From: Christiangramia crocea
Lineage (GTDB): Bacteria > Bacteroidota > Bacteroidia > Flavobacteriales > Flavobacteriaceae
Assembly: GCF_022410465.1 (NCBI RefSeq)
Contig: NZ_JAJSON010000024.1
Span: 1-64,000, forward strand
Direction: 5' to 3'
DNA: 64,000 nucleotides
Under the pieces are notes generated by a model. It saw only the letters and a list, made by a program, of their open reading frames with translations. It was not told where the DNA came from and searched no databases. The position numbers and the translations under genes are program-made. Below, in pieces: positions 19,087 to 28,521 of the stretch; position 1 is the stretch's first letter, and every line of letters begins with the position of its first letter.

Positions 19087-21303
19087 ATGATTCCAAAAAC
19101 TTTTAAAGAGGTTATCGATCTAGGTGATGGCAGAACCATCTCCCTCGAAACCGGAAAATTAGCAAAACAGGCTCACGGGTCGGTTGTTGTTCAAATGGGT
19201 AACGCTATGTTACTTTGTACAGTTGTATCTTCTTACACTCCCACCACAATGGATTTCTTTCCATTGACGTTGGATTACCGTGAAAAATTTGCTGCTGCAG
19301 GTCTTTTCCCTGGAGGTTACTTCAAAAGAGAAGCAAGACCAAGTAGTGAAGAAATTTTAGTAATGCGTTTAGTAGACCGTGTTCTTCGTCCACTATTTCC
19401 AAAAGACTACAAATTTGAAACACAGGTTATGATTCAGTTAATGTCTCATGACGATAATGTTATGCCAGACGCATTAGCAGGACTTGCAGCATCTGCTGCT
19501 ATCCAATTATCTGACATCCCTTTTGAAACACCAATTTCTGAAGCAAGAGTCGCCAGAATCAATGGTGAATTTGTTCTGAACCCAAGCCGTGAAGCTTTGA
19601 AAGAGGCCGATATGGATATAATGGTTGGTGCTTCTGCCGATTCGGTAATGATGGTTGAAGGACAAATGGACGAATGTTCAGAAGAAGAAATGGCTGAAGC
19701 GATCAAATTTGCACATGAAGCTATTAAGGTTCAGTGTGAAGCACAGGTAAGACTGGCTGAAGCCTTTGGCAAAAAAGAAACACGTGAGTATGAAGTAGCA
19801 GAAACCGATGAGGATATTGAAAAGAAAATCCTTGATGCTACTTACCAGAAAGCTTACGATATCGCGAAAAGCGGAACAAGTAAAAAAGAAAGAACCGAAG
19901 CTTTTTCTGAACTAAAAGAAGAAGTTAAAGCTATGTTCTCTGAAGAGGAATTGGAAGAGAAAGGAAAAATGATCTCAGGATATTTCGCCGATGCTCAGAA
20001 AAAAGCAGTTCGTGATCTAACCCTTAAAGAAGGCATCAGACTTGACGGTAGAAAGACTGACGAAATCCGTCCAATCTGGTGTGAAGTAGATTATCTTCCA
20101 TCAACACATGGTTCAGCTATTTTCACCAGAGGTGAAACTCAGGCTTTGGCTACGGTTACTTTAGGTACTTCCAGAGAAGCAAACCAGGTAGACCTTCCAA
20201 CCCAACAAGGAGAAGAAACATTTTACTTACATTATAACTTCCCTCCTTTCTCAACCGGTGAAGCTTACCCAATTAGAGGTACTTCAAGACGTGAGATAGG
20301 GCACGGAAACCTTGCACAGCGTGCTTTAAAAGGTATGATCCCAGCTGATTGTCCATATACTGTTCGTGTAGTATCTGAAGTTTTAGAATCTAACGGTTCT
20401 TCTTCTATGGCTACCGTGTGTGCAGGAACAATGTCATTAATGGATGCTGGTGTTCAACTTAAGAAGCCGGTTTCTGGTATTGCCATGGGATTAATTTCTG
20501 ATGGTGAAAACTATGCGGTACTTTCCGATATTCTTGGTGATGAAGATCACCTTGGTGATATGGACTTTAAAGTTACAGGAACTGAAGATGGTATCACAGC
20601 TTGCCAGATGGACATTAAGATCAAAGGTCTTTCTTATGAGATTCTTGTTAATGCATTAAAACAAGCAAGAGCCGGAAGACTTCACATTCTTGAGAAATTA
20701 ACTGAAACTATTCCTGCTCCAAACGAAAATGTTAAAGCACATTCTCCTAAGATTATCACCCGGAGAATACCAAACGAATTCATTGGTGCATTGATTGGAC
20801 CTGGTGGTAAAGTAATCCAGGAACTTCAAAAGGAGACCAAAACAGAGATCGTGATCAATGAAGATCCGGTAACTGAAGAAGGAATCGTTGAAATTCTTGG
20901 AACTCAGCAGGAAGGAATTGATAAAGTTCTTGCGAAGATAGAATCTATTACTTTCAAGCCTGTAAAAGGAAGTATTTATGAGGTTAAGGTAATCAAGATA
21001 CTTGATTTTGGTGCTGTAGTAGAATATGTTGATGCACCAGGCAACGAAGTACTTCTTCATATTTCAGAACTTGCATGGGAACGCACCAATAATGTAACTG
21101 ATGTAGTTAATCTTGGGGACGTTATCGATGTAAAGTATTTTGGTATAGATCCTAAAACCCGTAAGGAAAAGGTTTCCAGGAAAGCTTTATTACCAAGACC
21201 GGAAAGAAATGAGAATCGCGACCGCGATAATCGAAGTTCCGACAGAAATAAAGATAACCGAAACCGTGATGACAGAAACCGCGGGGATAAACACAGAGAT
21301 TAA
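19087..21303 (+). CDS. pnp: Polyribonucleotide nucleotidyltransferase (PNPase)
   Basis: A 738-residue phosphorolytic 3'-5' exoribonuclease of mRNA turnover. Two RNase PH domains (about residues 1-225 and 310-545; the second has [15 protein letters not shown] and [19 protein letters not shown]) flank a helical linker. A KH domain follows ([20 protein letters not shown], GxxG motif GPGG), then an S1 domain ([21 protein letters not shown]). The last 35 or so residues are a low-complexity Arg/Asp/Asn tail ([19 protein letters not shown]), which may add RNA or protein contacts. Confidence 0.97.
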   Translation: MIPKTFKEVIDLGDGRTISLETGKLAKQAHGSVVVQMGNAMLLCTVVSSYTPTTMDFFPLTLDYREKFAAAGLFPGGYFKREARPSSEEILVMRLVDRVLRPLFPKDYKFETQVMIQLMSHDDNVMPDALAGLAASAAIQLSDIPFETPISEARVARINGEFVLNPSREALKEADMDIMVGASADSVMMVEGQMDECSEEEMAEAIKFAHEAIKVQCEAQVRLAEAFGKKETREYEVAETDEDIEKKILDATYQKAYDIAKSGTSKKERTEAFSELKEEVKAMFSEEELEEKGKMISGYFADAQKKAVRDLTLKEGIRLDGRKTDEIRPIWCEVDYLPSTHGSAIFTRGETQALATVTLGTSREANQVDLPTQQGEETFYLHYNFPPFSTGEAYPIRGTSRREIGHGNLAQRALKGMIPADCPYTVRVVSEVLESNGSSSMATVCAGTMSLMDAGVQLKKPVSGIAMGLISDGENYAVLSDILGDEDHLGDMDFKVTGTEDGITACQMDIKIKGLSYEILVNALKQARAGRLHILEKLTETIPAPNENVKAHSPKIITRRIPNEFIGALIGPGGKVIQELQKETKTEIVINEDPVTEEGIVEILGTQQEGIDKVLAKIESITFKPVKGSIYEVKVIKILDFGAVVEYVDAPGNEVLLHISELAWERTNNVTDVVNLGDVIDVKYFGIDPKTRKEKVSRKALLPRPERNENRDRDNRSSDRNKDNRNRDDRNRGDKHRD

Positions 21304-21324
21304 ATTCAATTTCTATAGATTTAT

Positions 21325-21355
21325 AAAAAGGGTCGCAATATTGCGACCCTTTTTT
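21325..21355 (+). terminator. Rho-independent terminator after pnp
   Basis: AAGGGTCGCAA / TTGCGACCCTT inverted repeat running into a T-tract. Confidence 0.92.
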
Positions 21356-21564
21356 AATGAAAATTACCTAAAATTTGCTGTAGGGAATAAATTTTTGTTC
21401 GACTAATAGTGCGCGGAAGAAAATTAAAAGCTTTGAAGACCTATAAAACACTGGAGTTTTCAATTATCTTAAAAAAGATTAATGATTTTGTAACATTTTC
21501 ACCGCTTCTTACGTATAAACAAATACAAGGAGCTATGCACCATTAAAATCCAAGTAGAAGATAG

Positions 21565-22428
21565 ATGAGACAACTGAAAATTACGAAGCAGGTAACCAAT
21601 CGTGAGACCGCTTCGTTAGACAAGTATTTGCAAGAAATTGGAAAAGTAGACCTGATCACCGCTGATGAAGAGGTAGAACTGGCACAAAGGATCAAGGCCG
21701 GTGATAACCGTGCATTAGAGAAACTTACAAAAGCAAACCTTCGTTTTGTGGTTTCGGTAGCAAAACAATACCAGAATCAGGGATTAACCCTTCCTGATCT
21801 TATTAATGAAGGTAATTTAGGTTTGATCAAAGCGGCAAAACGTTTTGATGAAACCCGTGGTTTTAAATTTATATCATATGCCGTGTGGTGGATTCGTCAG
21901 TCTATCCTACAGGCATTGGCAGAACAATCCAGGATTGTTCGTTTACCATTGAACAAGATTGGTTCAATAAATAAGATAAATAAGACTTTCGCTTTTTTAG
22001 AGCAGTCACATGAGCGTCCGCCAAGTGCTGAAGAAATTGCGAAAGAGCTTGATATGACTATCAATGACGTTAAGGAATCCATGAAAAATTCCGGGCGTCA
22101 CGTATCTATGGATGCTCCACTTGTAGAAGGAGAAGATTCTAACCTTTACGATGTTTTACGTTCAGGGGAATCTCCAAATCCGGATAAGGAACTATTACAC
22201 GAATCTCTGAGAACAGAAATAGAGCGCGCACTGGAAACTTTAACACCTCGTGAAGCTGATGTTATTAGGCTGTATTTTGGTCTTGGAGATCAACATCCTA
22301 TGACTTTAGAAGAGATTGGCGAGACTTTTGATCTAACTAGAGAAAGAGTAAGACAAATTAAAGAAAAAGCCATTAGAAGGTTAAAACATACGTCTAGAAG
22401 TAAAATTTTAAAAACGTATCTTGGCTAA
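21565..22428 (+). CDS. rpoD: Primary sigma factor RpoD (short Bacteroidota type)
   Basis: A 287-residue sigma-70 factor. Region 1.2 ([20 protein letters not shown]), region 2 ([16 protein letters not shown] through [15 protein letters not shown]), region 3 ([14 protein letters not shown]) and region 4.2 helix-turn-helix ([23 protein letters not shown]) are all present. Region 1.1 is missing, as is usual for primary sigma factors in this phylum, which read the -33 TTG / -7 TAnnTTTG promoters seen in this window. The 261-base upstream spacer holds no exact TAnnTTTG box, only near matches. Confidence 0.96.
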   Translation: MRQLKITKQVTNRETASLDKYLQEIGKVDLITADEEVELAQRIKAGDNRALEKLTKANLRFVVSVAKQYQNQGLTLPDLINEGNLGLIKAAKRFDETRGFKFISYAVWWIRQSILQALAEQSRIVRLPLNKIGSINKINKTFAFLEQSHERPPSAEEIAKELDMTINDVKESMKNSGRHVSMDAPLVEGEDSNLYDVLRSGESPNPDKELLHESLRTEIERALETLTPREADVIRLYFGLGDQHPMTLEEIGETFDLTRERVRQIKEKAIRRLKHTSRSKILKTYLG

Positions 22429-22454
22429 AAATATTTAAAGCAACAACAGTTTAG

Positions 22455-22475
22455 TGACGGCGTGATGAACCGTCA
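22455..22475 (+). other. Hairpin 1 downstream of rpoD
   Basis: TGACGG / CCGTCA stem with the loop CGTGATGAA. There is no T-tract, so it is not a normal terminator. Its loop shares GTGATGA with the terminator hairpin 36 bases further on. Confidence 0.5.
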
Positions 22476-22510
22476 TGAAAATAACTGTTCGTTTTTTGAT
22501 TGATGAATGA

Positions 22511-22536
22511 CCCCGGAGTGATGACCGGGGTTTTTT
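22511..22536 (+). terminator. Rho-independent terminator after rpoD
   Basis: CCCCGG / CCGGGG stem with loop AGTGATGA followed by six Ts. Confidence 0.92.
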
Positions 22537-22631
22537 CTTTTCAAAATCTTAACATTTTTCAACCTATTTTTACGTAATTTCATGGAAATGATAACTGCTT
22601 TGGCCCCAAACTAAGCCTTAATTCCACAATC

Positions 22632-23033
22632 ATGCGCTATGCAATTAGTTATGTAAGCTCTGCCAAAAATAATATTTCAGAAAAAGAAGTTGAGGAGATT
22701 TTAGACAGTGCTGAGGAATATAACAACACTGGAGATATTACCGGCCTCCTGTTATTTTCCGAAGGAAATTTTTTTCAGGTCATAGAAGGTGAAGAAAAAA
22801 AAGTAAGAGAACTTTTTGAAGACATTAAAAATGATGAAAGGCACACCAACATTATAAAGCTGTTTGAAAAACCTATTCATAAACCGGCTTTTGATGGCTA
22901 CCGAAGTGATTATGTTACTGAGAACACCAAATTCAATTCTGCTAAACTCAGGGATTACCATCGTCATGTGGAAGTCCTTGATACAAAAACTCAACAGGCC
23001 GTAGAAAATGTTCTGAGGGCTTTTATATATTAA
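22632..23033 (+). CDS. Stand-alone BLUF blue-light sensor
   Basis: A 133-residue protein that is a BLUF domain (FAD-binding blue-light receptor) with a short C-terminal helical extension and no effector domain. The three photocycle residues are present at the spacing of the well-studied AppA BLUF: Tyr7 (in ISYVSS), Asn31 (in YNNTGDITGLLLF) and Gln49 (in FFQVIEGEE). The usual D-RH segment appears as NDERHTNIIKLF. Output would have to go through a protein partner that is not obvious here; neighbours are rpoD and rpe. It appears to be monocistronic. Confidence 0.9.
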   Translation: MRYAISYVSSAKNNISEKEVEEILDSAEEYNNTGDITGLLLFSEGNFFQVIEGEEKKVRELFEDIKNDERHTNIIKLFEKPIHKPAFDGYRSDYVTENTKFNSAKLRDYHRHVEVLDTKTQQAVENVLRAFIY

Positions 23034-23058
23034 AGCTTAGATAACTCTATTTTCTTTC

Positions 23059-23066
23059 TATTTTTG
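23059..23066 (+). promoter_or_regulatory. Bacteroidota -7 box for rpe-ypdA
   Basis: TATTTTTG matches TAnnTTTG, 22 bases before the rpe ATG. Confidence 0.6.
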
Positions 23067-23088
23067 CAGAAATCATAGCAACACAATA

Positions 23089-23751
23089 ATGAAAGATACA
23101 TTGATCGCTCCTTCCATGCTGGCTTCCGATTTTGGTAATCTTCAGCGAGATACAGAAATGGTTAATAATAGTGAAGCCGACTGGTTTCATATAGATATCA
23201 TGGACGGAGTTTTTGTGCCGAATATTTCCTATGGAATGCCTGTTTTAAAAGCTATTACCAAACATGCAAAAAAGAAGATCGATGTTCACCTCATGATAAT
23301 TGATCCTGACAGATACATTAAAGATTTTGCTCAATTAGGCGCAGATATTCTTACCGTTCACTATGAGGCATGTACACATTTGCACCGAACTCTACAAGCC
23401 ATAAAAGCTGAAGGGATGAAGGCAGGTGTGGCTATAAACCCACATACCAGTGTAGACTTATTGAAAGATATCATCAATGATATCGACGTAGTACTTATAA
23501 TGAGTGTAAATCCCGGATTTGGAGGCCAAAGCTTTATTGACAAAACTTATAACAAGATCCAGCGATTAAAAGAGATCATTACAATGCATAATGCTGATAC
23601 ACTTATCGAGATTGACGGGGGTGTTACCGATAAAAATGCGGCAGAACTTTCAAAGGCTGGAGCCGATGTACTGGTAGCAGGAAGTTTTGTGTTTAAAGCT
23701 GAAGACCAGCCCCAAACCATTAAAAATTTAAAACAGCTTGCAAATTCCTGA
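23089..23751 (+). CDS. rpe: Ribulose-phosphate 3-epimerase
   Basis: A 220-residue TIM-barrel enzyme of the pentose phosphate pathway converting ribulose 5-phosphate and xylulose 5-phosphate. Marks: IAPSMLASDFGNL, FHIDIMDGVFVPNISYG (metal site), IDVHLMI, VLIMSVNPGFGGQSF and EIDGGVTDKNAAELSKAGADVLVAGSFVF (written here only as landmarks EIDGGV and VAGSFVF). It overlaps the next gene by 14 bases, forming a two-gene operon. Confidence 0.97.
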   Translation: MKDTLIAPSMLASDFGNLQRDTEMVNNSEADWFHIDIMDGVFVPNISYGMPVLKAITKHAKKKIDVHLMIIDPDRYIKDFAQLGADILTVHYEACTHLHRTLQAIKAEGMKAGVAINPHTSVDLLKDIINDIDVVLIMSVNPGFGGQSFIDKTYNKIQRLKEIITMHNADTLIEIDGGVTDKNAAELSKAGADVLVAGSFVFKAEDQPQTIKNLKQLANS

Positions 23752-24733
23752 AAACAAATATGAAGTTGTAATAATTGGCGGCGGACCCATTGGTATTGCC
23801 TGCGCTCTGGAAGCTGAAAAGAAGAAGCTTTCGTATATAATTCTTGAAAAGGGTTGTCTGGTGAATTCACTCTACCACTACCCTACCAATATGACCTTTT
23901 TTTCAACTTCTGAAAAACTGGAACTCGACAATATCCCTTTTATTAGCAACAACCCTAAACCTGGCAAAAGAGAGGCCCTGGAATATTACAGAAGGATTGC
24001 GACGTCGAATAACATTAACATCAAGTTATTTGAAAAAGTTACTTCCGTAAAGACACATGCTGATAAAACTCACACCGTCACCACAACCAAGGGTGATTAT
24101 TCAGCTGAAAATGTGATCGTTGCCACAGGCTTTTATGACATTCCAAATTATCTAGGCGTACCCGGGGAGGATCTACCAAAAGTTTCACATTATTACAACG
24201 ATCCGCATTACTATGCCACACAAAAAACACTGGTAGTTGGTGCCAGCAATTCTGCCGTAGATGCTGCTTTGGAGATTTATCGCAAAGGAGGGGATGTGAC
24301 TATGATCGTTAGAAAACCCGAAATTGGCAAAAGGGTAAAATACTGGGTAAGACCGGATATTATCAACAGAATTGAAGAAGGTAGCATAAAGGCATATTTT
24401 AATTCGAACCTCAAGGAGATCAAAGAAAATGAGGTAGTTATAGACACCCCTGAAGGAGAAGATATCCTGGAGAATGATTTTGTACTTCTTCTTACCGGTT
24501 ACCGCCCCAATTTTGGATTCCTACAGGATATAGGTATAAAATTATCTACAGACGGCCGTAAGATTCCACAGTATAATGAGGAAACTATGGAAACCAACAT
24601 CCCCGGTATCTTTTTAGCCGGTGTGATCTGTGGAGGTGTGGAAACGCATAAGTGGTTTATCGAAAACTCCCGGATACATGCCAAAATGATCATGGAACAC
24701 CTTAGTAAGAAAGAAAAAGAGGCCTTTAATTAA
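23738..24733 (+). CDS. ypdA: YpdA-type FAD/NAD(P)-dependent thiol-disulfide reductase
   Basis: A 331-residue flavoprotein of the two-dinucleotide-binding fold. FAD site VVIIGGGPIGIACALEAEKK near residue 11, NAD(P) site LVVGASNSAVDAALEIYRKGG near residue 166, and a C-terminal GIFLAGVICGGVETHKWFIEN. YpdA proteins reduce bacillithiol disulfide in Firmicutes and are common in Bacteroidota with bacillithiol; the substrate here is inferred. The start is TTG at 23738, because no ATG precedes the FAD motif. It overlaps rpe by 14 bases. Confidence 0.85.
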   Translation: MQIPENKYEVVIIGGGPIGIACALEAEKKKLSYIILEKGCLVNSLYHYPTNMTFFSTSEKLELDNIPFISNNPKPGKREALEYYRRIATSNNINIKLFEKVTSVKTHADKTHTVTTTKGDYSAENVIVATGFYDIPNYLGVPGEDLPKVSHYYNDPHYYATQKTLVVGASNSAVDAALEIYRKGGDVTMIVRKPEIGKRVKYWVRPDIINRIEEGSIKAYFNSNLKEIKENEVVIDTPEGEDILENDFVLLLTGYRPNFGFLQDIGIKLSTDGRKIPQYNEETMETNIPGIFLAGVICGGVETHKWFIENSRIHAKMIMEHLSKKEKEAFN

Positions 24734-24740
24734 TATAAAT

Positions 24741-24778
24741 AAAAAAGCAATTTTAAAAGATTTTAAAATTGCTTTTTT
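24741..24778. terminator. Terminator after rpe-ypdA, possibly bidirectional
   Basis: AAAGCAATTTTAAAA / TTTTAAAATTGCTTT inverted repeat with A-run and T-run flanks, between convergent genes. Confidence 0.85.
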
Positions 24779-24798
24779 GATTAAAATAATATGTCTAT

Positions 24799-25161
24799 TT
24801 ATTCAAAAACGACTACAGAAGTAAAACCTATACCCTTTCGTCTTCCTACCAGTTTTCCATAGAATTCCAGATCTTCAGTATTGTTCCGAAAAGAATGATC
24901 TACTTTTTTTCCAATATCCTCTAAAGGAAAAGTGTAAATCTTAATTTCAGGGTAACCATCAAATTTTTCAGTTTCATTGATACCTACTTCAATGGTGTTG
25001 TCCTTTTTATTGTATACTACAAACTCCGCAAGAAAATTATGTCTTATGAGATCGATACAATCCTGTGATAATTCCCTGCATTCCTCACATTCAGAAATGT
25101 AAACTTTCACTAGTTCCTGTAAAGAACTCCTTAGTTGATTTGTATTATAATATGCTGCCAT
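24799..25161 (-). CDS. Hypothetical protein, 120 residues
   Basis: No family recognised. It is a soluble, acidic protein without signal peptide or membrane segment. The N-terminal third looks helical and contains four cysteines including a CEEC pair (VYISECEECRELSQDC); the rest looks beta-rich and ends GIGFTSVVVFE. It lies alone on the minus strand between the ypdA terminator and the sugar transporter. Codon use resembles the neighbours, so it is probably a real gene. Confidence 0.65.
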   Translation of the reverse strand: MAAYYNTNQLRSSLQELVKVYISECEECRELSQDCIDLIRHNFLAEFVVYNKKDNTIEVGINETEKFDGYPEIKIYTFPLEDIGKKVDHSFRNNTEDLEFYGKLVGRRKGIGFTSVVVFE

Positions 25162-25413
25162 AGGTGTTAGGTTTTTTCTATACAGGCTAAATTAGATTTT
25201 AAGTCATTTTGAGAAAATTATTTAGGTAAGATTTAACGCCAAGGTTTAAAAAAAACCAAAAAAATAATCTAATTATCATCATTTTATTTCTAATAGTTTA
25301 AAGAAACTATCACATTATTAGAGATTGACAATAAAAATAGCATTATTTATCAATAATTTATATATTCATAGCTCTAATACCTTTTTCGTCAACCAACTCA
25401 CATTCAATTATTC
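25162..25413. other. AT-rich intergenic spacer between divergent genes
   Basis: This 252-base spacer is very AT-rich with A- and T-runs. No gene, RNA or clear hairpin was seen. The best promoter candidate for the transporter is TACCTTTT at 25378-25385, one mismatch from TAnnTTTG, 29 bases before the start. Confidence 0.4.
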
Positions 25414-26742
25414 ATGAACAAAATTCTACTATGGTCCATATGTGCCGCCCTGGCCGGCTTTCTCTTCGGTTTTGATACAGTGGTGATTTCCGGTGCCGAT
25501 CAGCAATTACAAACCGCCTGGCAAACCAGTGATGGTATTCACGGGTCTGTAGTAATGGCCATGGCCTTATGGGGAACCGTGGTGGGTGCCATGTTTGGAG
25601 GAATCCCGACTAACGCTCTGGGCCGAAAAAATACCTTACTCATAATTGGAATCTTATATTTTGTTTCAGCTATGGGATCTGCATTAGTTGACGGCCCTTA
25701 TATTTTTGCTGCTTTCAGATTTATTGGTGGCCTGGGGGTTGGAGCCTCTACTATTGCAGCGCCCGCATATGTTTCGGAAATAGCTCCTTCTAAAGACCGC
25801 GGAAGATTAGTAGGACTTTACCAGTTTAATATAGTTTTAGGAATATTGATTGCATTTCTGTCAAATTATTTTCTCAGAAATACCGGTACAGAGCCCTGGC
25901 GATGGATGCTGGGTGTTGAAGCCATTCCTGCTCTCATATATATACTTTTTGTTTTTACCATTCCTGAAAGTCCGCGCTGGCTTATTTCAAAAGGGAAAAT
26001 CGAGAAAGCTAAAAAAACGCTAGCGTACATAAATCCCAATATAGATGTAGCGGATAAAATAGCGGAAATTCAGCATCAATCTGAAAATGAAGTGAAAGGT
26101 GAAAATATATTCATGAAAAAATACAGATTCCCTCTCATTCTGGCCTTCCTGATTGCATTCTTCAACCAACTATCGGGCATAAATGCTTTTCTTTACTATG
26201 CACCAAGAATATTTGAGGAAGCCGGTCTTGGAGCAAGTACGGCCTTATTAAGCAGTATTGGAATTGGTTTGGTAAATTTAATCTTCACACTACTCGGCGT
26301 ATTTCTTATAGACAGGCTCGGACGAAAAAAATTAATGTATATGGGATCGATAGGCTATATTATATCCCTTTCATTAGTAGCCGCAGCTTTTTTTCTGAAC
26401 TGGGGCGGTTATTATGTTCCCATATTCCTGTTCATTTTTATAGCCTCCCATGCGATCGGACAGGGCGCGGTAATCTGGGTCTTTATTGCTGAAATTTTCC
26501 CTAATCATATTAGAGCTTCAGGTCAGGCATTCGGGACTTCAACCCACTGGCTTCTGGCAGCTATTATTCCATCCCTCATACCCTTTTTATTTTCAACGAT
26601 CGGGGCAGGAACAGTGTTCGCCTTTTTCGCTTTCATGATGGTACTGCAATTGCTTTTTGTAATCTTCCTGATGCCAGAAACTAAAGGAAAATCATTAGAG
26701 GAACTATCAGAAGAACTGGCCTTAAATAAATTTAACCAATGA
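25414..26742 (+). CDS. MFS sugar porter (SP family)
   Basis: A 442-residue twelve-helix transporter of the inner membrane, probably a sugar:proton symporter. Family signatures: FGFDTVVISGADQQL in helix 1, GRKNTLLIIG after helix 2, PESPRWLISKGK before the central loop, DRLGRKKLMYMG after helix 8 and PETKGKSLEEL at the end. It overlaps the GH32 reading frame by four bases (ATGA), so the two are cotranscribed. The GH32 partner suggests that fructose or a short fructoside is the cargo, but sequence alone does not fix the substrate. Confidence 0.92.
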   Translation: MNKILLWSICAALAGFLFGFDTVVISGADQQLQTAWQTSDGIHGSVVMAMALWGTVVGAMFGGIPTNALGRKNTLLIIGILYFVSAMGSALVDGPYIFAAFRFIGGLGVGASTIAAPAYVSEIAPSKDRGRLVGLYQFNIVLGILIAFLSNYFLRNTGTEPWRWMLGVEAIPALIYILFVFTIPESPRWLISKGKIEKAKKTLAYINPNIDVADKIAEIQHQSENEVKGENIFMKKYRFPLILAFLIAFFNQLSGINAFLYYAPRIFEEAGLGASTALLSSIGIGLVNLIFTLLGVFLIDRLGRKKLMYMGSIGYIISLSLVAAAFFLNWGGYYVPIFLFIFIASHAIGQGAVIWVFIAEIFPNHIRASGQAFGTSTHWLLAAIIPSLIPFLFSTIGAGTVFAFFAFMMVLQLLFVIFLMPETKGKSLEELSEELALNKFNQ

Positions 26743-28330
26743 AAAAATTAGCAAAGTTCACCTTTATTCCGCTTGCGGTTATAATGCTTCTTTACTCCTG
26801 TAAAAATGATAAAAAGGAAGAAAAGAAGTCAGATGAAATTGAAACATCAAAAACTAAAGACGAAAAATTTCGTCCGGTTTTTCATTTCACCCCTAAAAAT
26901 AACTGGATGAACGATCCCAACGGGATGTTCTATCTAAATGGCACTTATCATCTTTACTTTCAGTATTATCCCGAAGATATTGTCTGGGGCCCCATGCACT
27001 GGGGGCATGCTACAAGTAAGGATATGATCGACTGGGAAGAGCAGGAAATTGCATTAGAACCAGATGAAAAAGGATATATCTTTTCCGGTAGCGCCGTGGT
27101 TGATTCTGAAAACACTTCCGGATTTGAAAAAGATGATAAAACCCCGGTAATAGCAATGTATACCTATCATGACCCCAAGGGAGAAAAGCAGGGTCGTAAG
27201 GATTACCAGTCTCAGGCTATAGCCTATAGCCTGGATGAAGGTTATAACTGGACAAAATTCAAAGACAATCCGGTGATATCAAACCCCGGAATCCAGGATT
27301 TCAGGGACCCTAAAATTACAAGGGATACTATCAACCACCAATGGCTAATGGTGCTGGCTACAAGGGATAGAAGTTATTTTTATTCCTCCCAGGATTTGAA
27401 AGAATGGAAAAAAATATCAGAATTTGGCGAGGCCACAGGAGCTCATAATGGTGTTTGGGAATGCCCTGATTTTTTCCCAATGAAAGTTGAGGAAACCGGT
27501 GAAGTGAAATGGGTCCTGATTCAAAGTCTTAATCCCGGCATAACGGTGGCTCTGGAACTCAGTATTTTATTGGGGATTTTGACGGCACCACTTTCATTCC
27601 TGAAGATTATATGACAGACCTGGATGAAAAACATAGTTTCTGGCTGGACTTCGGAAGGGATAATTATGCTGGTGTTACCTGGTCAAATATTCCGCAAAAG
27701 GATGGCCGTACTCTTTTTATAGGCTGGATGTCTAACTGGCTGTATGCTCAGGAAGTTCCTACGGAAAAATGGAGAAGCACCATGACCCTGGCAAGAGAAC
27801 TAATATTGAAAAAAAGAGATGAAACTTATCGGATATTCTCTAAGCCCGTACGGGAATTAAATAAGTATAGAACCGTGATCTTTGCTGAAGACAAAATAGA
27901 TTCAGAAAAAAAATACAGATACGAGGCAGAGAATGGAGACCTCATGAATAATGAATTTTCATTTAATCTGCCTGTGAAGAATATAAATAAGGTAGAATTT
28001 GTTCTTAGCAATAAGCAGAATGATTCTCTGAAATTTGGATTTAACAAGACAGACCACCAATTCTATGTTAACCGCAAGAAATCAGGAATTACAGATTTCA
28101 GTGAAAAGTTTACACAGAAGATTGCCACCGCTCCCAGAATTGTAAAATCTGATACACTCAAAGTTCATTTTATCCTTGATAAAACTTCCATTGAAATATT
28201 TTACGACGATGGAGCAACCGTAATGAGTGAGATATTTTTTCCGAATAAACCTTACGATACCTTTACAATAACTACAAATTCCAATTTTACGATACAGGAT
28301 ATGGAAATAAATAAGATTGATCTGGAGTAA
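26739..28330 (+). pseudogene. GH32 beta-fructosidase lipoprotein, interrupted by a -1 frameshift
   Basis: Two adjacent frames (26739-27614 and 27611-28330) together make one GH32 enzyme of about 530 residues. The first has a lipobox (LLYSC, Cys21), the nucleophile motif WMNDPNG (Asp59), the DFRDPK motif and the acid/base motif WECPDFF. It then reads out of frame from about 27540. The second frame continues NGGSGTQYFIGDFDGTTF from 27542 and holds the beta-sandwich domain. One missing base near 27537-27539 (after AATCCCGG) explains the break. The family hydrolyses sucrose, inulin or levan. It may be a true pseudogene, a phase-variable gene or a sequencing error. Confidence 0.9.
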
Positions 28331-28371
28331 AACAGAATAAGAGTATGCTTCAGAATAAAGAAGTAATACAC

Positions 28372-28398
28372 CTGAATCTTTAAGCTTTCAGTTTTTTT
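28372..28398 (+). terminator. Weak terminator after GH32 gene
   Basis: A five-base stem CTGAA / TTCAG is followed by seven Ts. Nothing else was seen in the 191-base spacer to the next gene. Confidence 0.35.
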
Positions 28399-28521
28399 AT
28401 TTAATGCCTGCTTGAATTAATTTATAAGTGTTTCCAAATTTATATTTATGATTGCTTTTTTAAGCATTTATCATATTATATTGAGAGATTATTAAAAATT
28501 TAAAGACCATTAAAACAAGTA

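Noticed and set aside
21209-21406. Small frame overlapping the end of pnp
   Set aside because: It lies inside the Arg/Asp-rich tail in another frame and runs through the terminator.
25162-25413. Possible riboswitch or sRNA in the AT-rich spacer
   Set aside because: No stable stem or known motif was found by eye.
26739-28330. Two separate genes for the GH32 halves
   Set aside because: The second frame lacks a start context and begins inside a conserved GH32 segment; together they make one family-length protein.
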